Source: Coleofasciculus sp937127375 (GTDB taxonomy: Bacteria > Cyanobacteriota > Cyanobacteriia > Cyanobacteriales > Coleofasciculaceae). Taken from it: DNA of 64,000 nt. Location of the stretch: NCBI GenBank assembly GCA_040218875.1, contig JAVJQP010000134.1. The stretch is one strand, 5' to 3'. The notes under the pieces were generated by a model, which saw nothing but the letters and a program-made list of their open reading frames with translations, was not told the origin of the DNA and did not search any database. The first letter of the stretch is position 1. Each line of letters begins with the position of its first letter. The position numbers and the translations under genes are program-made. This document shows, in pieces, positions 9,073 to 15,132 of the stretch.

Positions 9073-9606
9073 ATGGCAACATTAGTTACTCAATTTCAAC
9101 CCAACGATACTGATTTATCCCAATCTAGACAGGTTATTCCATCTTTAAAATTTATTGTCTTCAGCATGGGAAATCTGCATCTAGCCTTACGCATTGAGTC
9201 AGTTTATAAAGTCGTGGATCACACGCCAATCTACAGTAGTGGGCTGAATCATGTCGGCGTTGCTCATTTAGGCGATCGCGAAGTGACTGTTGTAGACTTG
9301 TATTGGCGATTTTTCAAGCAAAGCCCGATTCAGGAATCCAGCACTGGTGGGTATTTAATTGTCGTTAGAAACACGACAGGGGACTTATATGGAATTCCGG
9401 TAACGGACACACCAATTTTAATGGAAATACCTTTATCAGCCATTCGTTTACTACCCGAATCCTATCGACGAGCCGATACCCTAGAAGTTGCCAGTCATGT
9501 AGCGGTTATTCCCCAAGATAAAGAATCGATTACTGTATTTTTACTGGATGTTGATTTATTGATGCCAATCTTCCAGGAAATTGGCACATTAACGAATAAA
9601 GTATAA
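9073..9606 (+). CDS. CheW-like chemotaxis protein (second copy)
   Basis: CheW-domain protein of 177 residues. It reads FIVFSMGNLHLALRIESVYKVVD at the start of the domain (interrupted here by family variation), then GVAHLGDREVTVVDLYWRF, the equivalent of the usual RG-x-V-x-P-V-x-DL strand, and a late YGIPVTDTPILMEIP segment. It follows the CheA hybrid by 190 bases on the same strand, so it is probably the last gene of the operon and an alternative coupling protein. It shares only the fold-level pattern with the CheW at 1177-1758, not high identity, so the two are not a recent duplication. Confidence 0.85.
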   Translation: MATLVTQFQPNDTDLSQSRQVIPSLKFIVFSMGNLHLALRIESVYKVVDHTPIYSSGLNHVGVAHLGDREVTVVDLYWRFFKQSPIQESSTGGYLIVVRNTTGDLYGIPVTDTPILMEIPLSAIRLLPESYRRADTLEVASHVAVIPQDKESITVFLLDVDLLMPIFQEIGTLTNKV

Positions 9607-10042
9607 AACAATTTTGATCTTGTCTTTGGGGAAAAACCGTAGGGGCGCACAGACGTGCGCCCTTTGCCAATGGGCGTCCTTACCGCCTGTATAGCGCTAT
9701 GCGCTAGGCTTTCTTTCAATAGGCAACACCTCGGACTTCGGCGTGAGGCTTCGACGGTGAGCGCGGCAATTGAGCCTGTCGAAATTCAGGGTCAAAGCGA
9801 TTTCTTTATTCTTTTGTCCTAGCGTGTGTGCGTAGTGCTAAGCTGTCATGCATTTAAATTGGGTATTAGTAGCGAGCAAGATGCTCGCACTACAAGGCTT
9901 TCGCCATTATTGATATTAAGGTTTAAATGCCGAACAGCTTATATCTCATCCATTTAAGAAACGCGATAATCATCCAGTCGAGTATGGTGTTTTGCCCAAA
10001 AAATCACCGATAATAAAATTAATTCAGCTCGTTTACACAGCG
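9607..10042. other. Intergenic spacer with palindrome remnants and a MITE-like element
   Basis: From 9640 there is GTAGGGGCGCACAGACGTGCGCCC, a short hairpin variant of the local palindromes; near 9700 an AGGCTTTCTTTCAATAGGC segment that recurs near 30570; near 9745-9795 fragments of the CTTCGAC/CTGTCGAA repeat; and at 9840-9941 a complete MITE-like element described separately. No gene is supported. Confidence 0.6.
9840..9941. repeat. MITE-like element with AAGCTGT...ACAGCTT ends
   Basis: About 102 bases long. The left end AAGCTGTCATGCATTTAAA and the right end TTTAAATGCCGAACAGCTT are inverted repeats (16 of 19 positions), with an internal hairpin GCGAGCAAGATGCTCGC. Its right half is homologous to 53286-53333 and 59464 onward, and its left half to 10780-10833, so this is a dispersed family. 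No open reading frame is inside, as expected of a non-autonomous element. Confidence 0.8.
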
Positions 10043-10636
10043 ATGGACACTCTAACTCTGAACGTACCCCCCACTGTCGGTCTAACCGACGAGCAATTTT
10101 ACCAACTTTGTGTCGCGAATGAACAATGGTGCTTAGAACTAACCGCTGATGGAGAACTAATCATTATGCCCCCAACAGGTGGAGAAAGTGGTATTAGGAA
10201 TGCCGATTTAACCACAAATTTGACGCTATGGAATCGTCAAACCAGACTGGGAAAAGTGTTTGACTCATCCACTGAGTTTCGATTACCCAATAATGCCAAA
10301 CGTTGTCCCGATGTATCCTGGGTAATTCTTCAACGATGGGAAGCCTTATCTCCTGAACAACGGCGACGTTTTCCTCCCTTATGTCCAGACTTTGTGATTG
10401 AACTTCGTTCTGAAAGTGATTCGCTTAAAGACTTACGTGCCAAAATGTTAGAGTACCGAGATAATGGCGCTCGCTTAGGTTGGCTGATTGACCCCCAAAC
10501 TCCTCTAGTTGAAATTTACCGACCGACTGTTGATGTAGAACAAATCAATTTCTCGATTGACGAACCACCTACACTGTCAGGTGAAGATGTGTTACCTGGC
10601 TTTGTCCTCGATTTAACGGTCATCCTGAACCCTTAA
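10043..10636 (+). CDS. Uma2 family (DUF820) putative endonuclease-like protein
   Basis: Member of the large cyanobacterial Uma2/DUF820 family with a restriction-endonuclease-like fold; the cellular role is unknown. The 197-residue protein shows LTDEQFYQLC near the start, GELIIMPPTGGESG, the PD of CPDVSWVI, then PDFVIELRSESDS with the acidic catalytic position and KMLEYRDNGARLGWLID. I start it at ATG 10043, because the second Uma2 protein at 11960-12535 aligns from that Met; a TTG at 9992 would add 17 residues. The gene lies between inverted copies of the AAGCTGT repeat (9840-9893 and 10780-10833). Confidence 0.88.
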   Translation: MDTLTLNVPPTVGLTDEQFYQLCVANEQWCLELTADGELIIMPPTGGESGIRNADLTTNLTLWNRQTRLGKVFDSSTEFRLPNNAKRCPDVSWVILQRWEALSPEQRRRFPPLCPDFVIELRSESDSLKDLRAKMLEYRDNGARLGWLIDPQTPLVEIYRPTVDVEQINFSIDEPPTLSGEDVLPGFVLDLTVILNP

Positions 10637-10655
10637 AGTTCACTTATTGGTGAGG

Positions 10656-10720
10656 GAGGGCGGGTTTTGTTGAACATTTATTGGTGCATATTTGAATTAA
10701 GTCCCTAAACCCGCCCCTAC
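10656..10720. repeat. GGGCGGGTTT palindromic element
   Basis: Begins GAGGGCGGGTTTTG and ends AAACCCGCCCCTAC; the centre contains TTGGTGCATATTTGAATTAAG. It starts about 20 bases after the stop of the Uma2 gene and could form the hairpin at the end of its transcript. Confidence 0.85.
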
Positions 10721-10779
10721 CATCAGGGTTTTGTTTATGGGTTACAGCTCTTTGCGCTGTAATAAAGTACAAAATCCTG

Positions 10780-10833
10780 GTAGTGCGAGCATCTTGCTCG
10801 CTGCTAATACCCAATTTAAATGCATGACAGCTT
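10780..10833. repeat. Half MITE, inverted copy of 9840-9893
   Basis: This 54-base segment is the reverse complement of 9840-9893 with a single mismatch (53 of 54). The two copies face each other across the Uma2 gene and delimit a segment of 994 bases. Confidence 0.9.
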
Positions 10834-10957
10834 AAGCTTACCTTAAGACCAAACCAAATCTAGCTTAACTACCCCTTTGTAATCCAGTCCGCGTAGGCGG
10901 GCTTGGTTGGTGTAGCTGCGACTTCCTCCTCGCCAGAGCAATTTATCAATTAAAACT

Positions 10958-11803
10958 ATGGTGCATAATTCCAATCTTTCCCTGGTGCAAATTCAAGACA
11001 TTTATCCTTCCTTACATTCCCACATCACGCTTTATATGTTGGAGAATTTTGGGGCAACAGTTAAACTATTGAGTTCCCATCCGCCTCAAGACATAATTGT
11101 ACAAATCTGGACAAATGCTTTAACCAAATTCAATAGTGAAGGGAATTGGCATGGTATCAATTTAACCCATACTCCCGAAGAATCCCAGCAAATCTCTGTC
11201 TTTCAAGGGTCATTTATGCCAACTGCTCCAGGAGATTTTCAATTCACCTATCGATTCCGCCTGAAAAATGATGAAAATATATGGCAATGGGCAGGACAAT
11301 TTCAGGAAAATGGTTACCTTAAAGTAGAACTACCGTCTCCAGATAGACAATGGACACAAGGACCCAATTTTGTTGAAGTTTTCCCGAATGTCTATGTCGG
11401 TAATTTTATCGCCGCGTCCCAAGCAGCATCTTTAGGTATCGATGCTGTGCTGAATTTGGGCGAGGAATTGACCTTAATGTTTCCCGAATCCTCTCCTATT
11501 GCTTATAGAAAAATGGGGACTTTAGATGGCGCATCGAATCCGATTGCCGATGAATTGTTGTTAGCCGCTGTTCAATGGATTGATGAACAAGTGCAGCAAG
11601 GCAAAAAGAAGATATTACTCAATTGTCGCGCTGGAATTGGTCGCAGTGGTTCCGTAGGTGTTGCCTATTGTTTCTCCAAAAATTCCCAGTGGAGTTATAA
11701 ACAAACTTTAGACTACATTTGGAGTAAAAAACCCAATATTTATCCCCACTCTCAATTGCAAGACAGCTTAGAACGCCTCTTTCCTCGCTCAACGTCAAGG
11801 TAA
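10958..11803 (+). CDS. Dual-specificity-type protein tyrosine phosphatase with N-terminal beta-rich domain
   Basis: The C-terminal half (about residues 140-281) is a cysteine phosphatase: FPNVYVGNFIAAS opens the domain and NCRAGIGRSGS is the C-x5-R loop with C223 and R229. The residue before the Cys is Asn, where the family usually has His. The first 135 residues are beta-rich and read like a ligand-binding sandwich (PGDFQFTYRFRLKNDENIWQWAG), perhaps carbohydrate-binding, but I cannot name the family. There is no signal peptide or membrane segment, so it should be cytosolic. The gene stands alone between two Uma2 genes; the substrate is unknown. Confidence 0.8.
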   Translation: MVHNSNLSLVQIQDIYPSLHSHITLYMLENFGATVKLLSSHPPQDIIVQIWTNALTKFNSEGNWHGINLTHTPEESQQISVFQGSFMPTAPGDFQFTYRFRLKNDENIWQWAGQFQENGYLKVELPSPDRQWTQGPNFVEVFPNVYVGNFIAASQAASLGIDAVLNLGEELTLMFPESSPIAYRKMGTLDGASNPIADELLLAAVQWIDEQVQQGKKKILLNCRAGIGRSGSVGVAYCFSKNSQWSYKQTLDYIWSKKPNIYPHSQLQDSLERLFPRSTSR

Positions 11804-11851
11804 GCGAAAAAACCTGCCCTGACCCCAACCGCTAATTTGTATAATTCAGTT

Positions 11852-11945
11852 GGTGTGGGTTTTAGGTGAGTTGGTCGAGTTGCGTTAGTTCTCTTCGATG
11901 TAATTTGTTTAGGGTTAAGGTTCCCTGACTACGAACGGTGCGATC
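11852..11945. repeat. Dispersed repeat, copy A (partner at 14947-15032)
   Basis: GGTGTGGGTTTTAGGTGAGTTGGTCGAGT, broken here into the parts GGTGTGGGTTT, GGTGAGT, GGTCGAGT and TTAGTTCTCTTCG, ends in CTACGAACG. The same order of blocks occurs at 14947-15032. It lies just downstream of both the phosphatase and the convergent Uma2 gene. Confidence 0.7.
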
Positions 11946-11959
11946 TCCTGAATTTACCT

Positions 11960-12535
11960 TCACCAAATAGAGCTTAAATTCAGAATGAATCCGGGTAAAA
12001 CCGATTCTCCTGAGAGAGTAACCGGAGCCTCTAAAATCTGAATAGCTTGCTGAGGACGATAAATTTCTACTCGTCTCATTCCCGGTGCAATTAACCAACC
12101 CAAACGAGCGCCATTCTCGATATATTCTTTCATTTTATCCTGGGTGGCTTTTAAGGTATCCGAAGGAGACATCAATTCGACAACGAAATCAGGACAAATG
12201 GGTGGAAACTTGGTGCGTTGTTCGGGAGATAGAGCTTCCCAGCGTTCTTGTATCACCCAAGCCAAATCTGGAGAACGATTAGCACCATTGGGGAGTTTAA
12301 AACAGGTGGAGGAGTCAAAGCCAACCCCTAATAGAGTTTGGCGATTCCATATCGCTAAATCAGCACCAAACTCAAAATTTTGATTTCCGGTTTCTCCGCC
12401 AGTTGGGGGCATAATAATTAATTCTCCTTGGGCATTGCGTTCAAATTTAAGATCTGGATTCGCCCGACACAACTGATAAAATTGGTCGTCGGTAAGCTGA
12501 ATGATTGGGTTAAAGTCTATCGTATAAGCGGTCAT
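11960..12535 (-). CDS. Uma2 family (DUF820) putative endonuclease-like protein, second copy
   Basis: Uma2 protein of 191 residues, closely related along its length to the one at 10043-10636. It keeps LTDDQFYQLC, GELIIMPPTGGETG, the PD of SPDLAWVI, the acidic PDFVVELMSPSDT segment and KMKEYIENGARLGWLI. The start ATG aligns with that of the other copy, which supports both starts. It is convergent with the phosphatase gene. Function in the cell is unknown for the family; nuclease activity is predicted only from the fold. Confidence 0.9.
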   Translation of the reverse strand: MTAYTIDFNPIIQLTDDQFYQLCRANPDLKFERNAQGELIIMPPTGGETGNQNFEFGADLAIWNRQTLLGVGFDSSTCFKLPNGANRSPDLAWVIQERWEALSPEQRTKFPPICPDFVVELMSPSDTLKATQDKMKEYIENGARLGWLIAPGMRRVEIYRPQQAIQILEAPVTLSGESVLPGFILNLSSIW

Positions 12536-12610
12536 TTTGGGTTTACCTATTTAACTTCAATTAATGTTTGGTGCGTCACCTGTTCGTGTTATCGGTCAGA
12601 ATGTTATCGG

Positions 12611-13624
12611 TCAGAACTCGCAAACATCTGGGGGACTGACTGGACAAGTTTGCTGTGGTATGGGATTGTCTCCGAGGTAAAGCCTCCTCAGATTGGTAAG
12701 TCCAGATAGAGGACTGACATCTTTTATTTGATTGTTGCTGAGGATAAGCACAGTCAGATTGGTAAGTCCAGATAGAATACTGACATCTGTTATTTGGTTA
12801 GAGATGAGGTTAAGCCCAGTCAGGTTGGTAAGTCCAGATAGAGGACTGACATCTGTTATCTGGTTATTTCTGAGGTTAAGCACAGTCAGATTGGTAAGTC
12901 CAGATAGACTGACATCTGTTATTTGGTTATTGCTGAGGTTAAGCACAGTCAGATTGGTAAGTCCAGATAGAGGACTGACATCTGTTATTTGGTTGTTGTT
13001 GAGAACAAGCCTAGTTAGATTGGTAAGTTCAGATAGAGAACTGACATCTGTTATTTGGTTATTTCTGAGATAAAGCTCTGTCAGATTGGTAAGTCCAGAT
13101 AGACTGACTTCTGTTATTTGGTTGTTGTCGAGGGAAAACCAAGTCAGATTGGTAAGTCCAGATAGAGGACTGATATCTTTTATTTGGTTATTGCCGAGGT
13201 CAAACCCAGTCAGGTTGATAAGTCCAGATAGAGGACTGATATCTTTTATTTGGTTACTGCTGAGGTCAAGCCCAGTCAGGTTGGTAAGTCCAGATAAAGG
13301 ACTGATATCTATTATTTTGTTGTCGCTGAGGTAAAGCAAAGTTAGATTGGTAAGTCCAGATAGAGGACTGATATCTGTTATTTGATTAACTTTGAGGTCA
13401 AGCTCAGTGCGACTTGATAGGTTTTCATTAGCTTGTTGACAGTCACTCGTGTCGGCTATTTCTAACAACACTTCTACTGTTTTCCTTGCCTCAGCTGACA
13501 AACGGGTTTTGTTCAGACACCACTCTTGAAAAGAACTCCCCAAGCTAGGGTTAGCTGCTTGAGCCACCTCCCATCCTAATATCCACGTACTAATCGTTAG
13601 CACCATGACAGCCGTTTTATCCAT
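12611..13624 (-). CDS. Exported leucine-rich-repeat protein (internalin-type LRR)
   Basis: A protein of 337 residues from ATG 13624, which has AAAGGA just upstream; an earlier TTG would add 26 residues in front of the signal peptide. MDKTAVMVLTISTWILG followed by AQA looks like a Sec signal. A short Cys-containing cap (EWCLNKT, SDCQQA) precedes about twelve 22-residue repeats of the form LTNLTxLxLxxNQIxDVSPLSG, and the protein ends with a CPVSPPDVCEF cap. Two units lack one codon (DVSLSG instead of DVSPLSG). Repeats this alike at DNA level point to recent expansion. Such domains bind proteins; the partner is unknown. Antisense open frames over it are repeat shadows. Confidence 0.9.
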   Translation of the reverse strand: MDKTAVMVLTISTWILGWEVAQAANPSLGSSFQEWCLNKTRLSAEARKTVEVLLEIADTSDCQQANENLSSRTELDLKVNQITDISPLSGLTNLTLLYLSDNKIIDISPLSGLTNLTGLDLSSNQIKDISPLSGLINLTGFDLGNNQIKDISPLSGLTNLTWFSLDNNQITEVSLSGLTNLTELYLRNNQITDVSSLSELTNLTRLVLNNNQITDVSPLSGLTNLTVLNLSNNQITDVSLSGLTNLTVLNLRNNQITDVSPLSGLTNLTGLNLISNQITDVSILSGLTNLTVLILSNNQIKDVSPLSGLTNLRRLYLGDNPIPQQTCPVSPPDVCEF

Positions 13625-13766
13625 TTCCTTTCTATCCTTCAAAGATATAGCTATCCTATTTGAGTGCTGACAGGTGAGAATCTTAAAACCCAGGTATAGC
13701 AAGAATCACAGGTTAAAAAATTGCCACAACTGTTTAATACTAATCCTACCCCGATGATGGTGAAGT

Positions 13767-13826
13767 GCGATCGCACAATTTTCTGGTATGCTTTTCACTA
13801 TGGGAGAATGTGTCTACCTATAGCCT
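13767..13826. repeat. 60-bp direct repeat, left copy, beside the toxin-antitoxin pair
   Basis: Starts at a HIP1 site (GCGATCGC) and reads CACAATTTTCTGGTAT then CACTATGGGA. It matches 14549-14608 at 55 of 60 positions in the same orientation. The two copies are 782 bases apart and enclose the mazF-type genes. Confidence 0.9.
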
Positions 13827-13881
13827 ATCTATGAAGCCTTTCAGACCAAGACAGTAGACAGCGCAATCACAGATAAGGTAG

Positions 13882-14229
13882 TTATAAGCCTAAGCAATAG
13901 CGAGTCGTTGCTTCAACCCTTGCCATAACTTCTTCAGACAGTAAACCCGCAGGTTGTTTAGGAAAGCGTTTGGAATCCAGGGAGCGAATTTGGAAACATA
14001 AGAACACCGTTTCCATGGGCAAACCACTGTCGGCTGTAGAAACCCGCACGTTCGTTGGGTAATCGCGCTGGATATTTTCTCCTTTCGTTCCGACAATAAC
14101 CGTTACCACTAGCGGTAAACGATTAATGGCATCAATTGAAAGGACAAGCACAGGACGTTTTCCGGCTTGTTCTCTCCCTTGAACTGGGTTGAGATTCACA
14201 AAATAAATTTCGCCGCGTTGAATGCTCAC
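13882..14229 (-). CDS. mazF: MazF/PemK-family mRNA interferase toxin
   Basis: Toxin of 115 residues, the usual MazF length. It opens with RGEIYFVNLNPVQGREQAGKRPVLVLS, of which the parts GEIYFVNLNP and KRPVLVLS are the family signature (binding loop and conserved Arg-Pro). The later SGLPMETVFLCFQIRSLD segment holds the conserved Thr/Ser-containing strand. The family cleaves mRNA at short sequences. Its start codon overlaps the end of the upstream antitoxin by 4 bases (14226-14229), typical of translational coupling in such operons. Cleavage specificity cannot be read from the sequence. Confidence 0.92.
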   Translation of the reverse strand: MSIQRGEIYFVNLNPVQGREQAGKRPVLVLSIDAINRLPLVVTVIVGTKGENIQRDYPTNVRVSTADSGLPMETVFLCFQIRSLDSKRFPKQPAGLLSEEVMARVEATTRYCLGL

Positions 14230-14477
14230 AATTCAGTCAAGCCATCCATTTCAGTTACGGCAAATTCCTGATCAATTGCCTTTAGTTCGCCCTGAATTCC
14301 TGGGTCATTTGCCATGATTACCAATTGTTGTTCAAGGGTTTGCTCATGGCTGTCACGATGGTTAAGGGTGCGAGATAGTCTCAAATTGTGAATAATTCGT
14401 TCCATTAACCACAGTTGCTCTTCATCCGATAAGCAACTGACCATTTTTTCAATCTGGTGTAGGCTGGGAGGGTTCAT
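14226..14477 (-). CDS. Antitoxin partner of the MazF-like toxin
   Basis: An 83-residue acidic protein placed directly upstream of mazF and overlapping it by 4 bases. It has an N-terminal helical part (LHQIEKMVSCLSDEEQLWLMERII) that resembles the short helical antitoxins found with cyanobacterial MazF and not the AbrB-type MazE, then a middle linker and an acidic tail (AIDQEFAVTEMDGLTEL) that would wrap the toxin. I identify it by position and pattern, not by a known family name. The antitoxin-first order is usual for autoregulated pairs. Confidence 0.8.
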   Translation of the reverse strand: MNPPSLHQIEKMVSCLSDEEQLWLMERIIHNLRLSRTLNHRDSHEQTLEQQLVIMANDPGIQGELKAIDQEFAVTEMDGLTEL

Positions 14478-14548
14478 GATCTAAGATTCTACGGATTGAG
14501 TGGCTCTAAGGTCTAGCTTATCCTATAACCTGAACGGAGAGGGTTCAG

Positions 14549-14608
14549 GCGATCGCACAATTTTCTGGTATACTTCTCACTATGGGAAAATGTGTCTGCC
14601 TATAACCT
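14549..14608. repeat. 60-bp direct repeat, right copy
   Basis: Same orientation as 13767-13826, 55 of 60 identical, also beginning at GCGATCGC. Confidence 0.9.
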
Positions 14609-14721
14609 CTTGATTCAGGATTTCAGATTCAGAGCGTTAAAGCAAAGAGGCGATCGCCTAATTTGCCTGTTGATTTTATTTCCTCTGAATTTGACAATTT
14701 AATCCAAATATGAGTTAACCC

Positions 14722-14786
14722 GTAGGGGCGGGTTTTACCGTTATCTTTGGCGAGACACCCTTCAATTCAATAAACCCGCCCCGCAC
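14722..14786. repeat. GGGCGGGTTT palindromic element, first of tandem pair
   Basis: GTAGGGGCGGGTTTTACCG to AAACCCGCCCCGCAC. It is nearly identical to the next copy at 14856-14920; the flanks (CCAAATA before, CCAACCGTTA after) are repeated too, so the whole unit was duplicated. Confidence 0.88.
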
Positions 14787-14855
14787 CCAACCGTTATCTT
14801 GTATTCCCTCTGGATTGGACAATTAAACCCAAATACCGACAAAACCAATTAACTC

Positions 14856-14920
14856 GTAGGGGCGGGTTTTACCGTTATCTTTGGCGAGAAACCCTTCAAC
14901 TCAATAAACCCGCCCCGCAC
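14856..14920. repeat. GGGCGGGTTT palindromic element, second of tandem pair
   Basis: Differs from 14722-14786 at only a few bases in the centre (GAGAAACCC against GAGACACCC and one more). See the preceding entry. Confidence 0.88.
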
Positions 14921-14946
14921 CCAACCGTTAACGGGTAAAATCCAGG

Positions 14947-15032
14947 TGGTGTGGGTTTGAGGTGAGTGGGTCGAGTGATGTTAGTTCTCTTCGCCCGAAC
15001 TGGTTATAGGCTAAAGCCTCGACTACGAACGA
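14947..15032. repeat. Dispersed repeat, copy B
   Basis: Carries GGTGTGGGTTT, GGTGAGTGGGTCGAGT, TTAGTTCTCTTCG and GACTACGAACG in the same order as 11852-11945. Confidence 0.7.
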
Positions 15033-15132
15033 CGGACAGCCCACTCTCCGGTAATCCCCAGAAACCTTTCATGCCAATCCTGCCCAGATTGCGGTAAAGT
15101 CATGAGTGTTGCTGGCAGATCAAAGACGGTTC

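Larger units (their letters stand above)
10637..10957. other. Intergenic spacer with two repeat elements
   Basis: Holds the palindromic element 10656-10720 and the half MITE 10780-10833. The rest (10834-10957) has no recognised feature apart from leader sequence for the phosphatase gene. Confidence 0.55.
14478..15132. other. Repeat-filled spacer upstream of mutS
   Basis: From left to right: the right copy of the 60-bp direct repeat (14549-14608), two tandem units of about 130 bases (about 14680-14803 and 14804-14937) each containing one GGGCGGGTTT palindrome (14722-14786 and 14856-14920), and copy B of the dispersed repeat (14947-15032). The last 100 bases are the mutS leader. I see no gene. 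Confidence 0.75.

Noticed and set aside
9992..10042. Longer Uma2 protein starting at TTG 9992
   Set aside because: The second Uma2 protein aligns from the ATG equivalent to 10043, and the extra codons lack similarity.
12732..13334. Antisense frames with RLVSPDRGLTSVIWL repeats
   Set aside because: They are shadows of the leucine-rich-repeat gene on the other strand.
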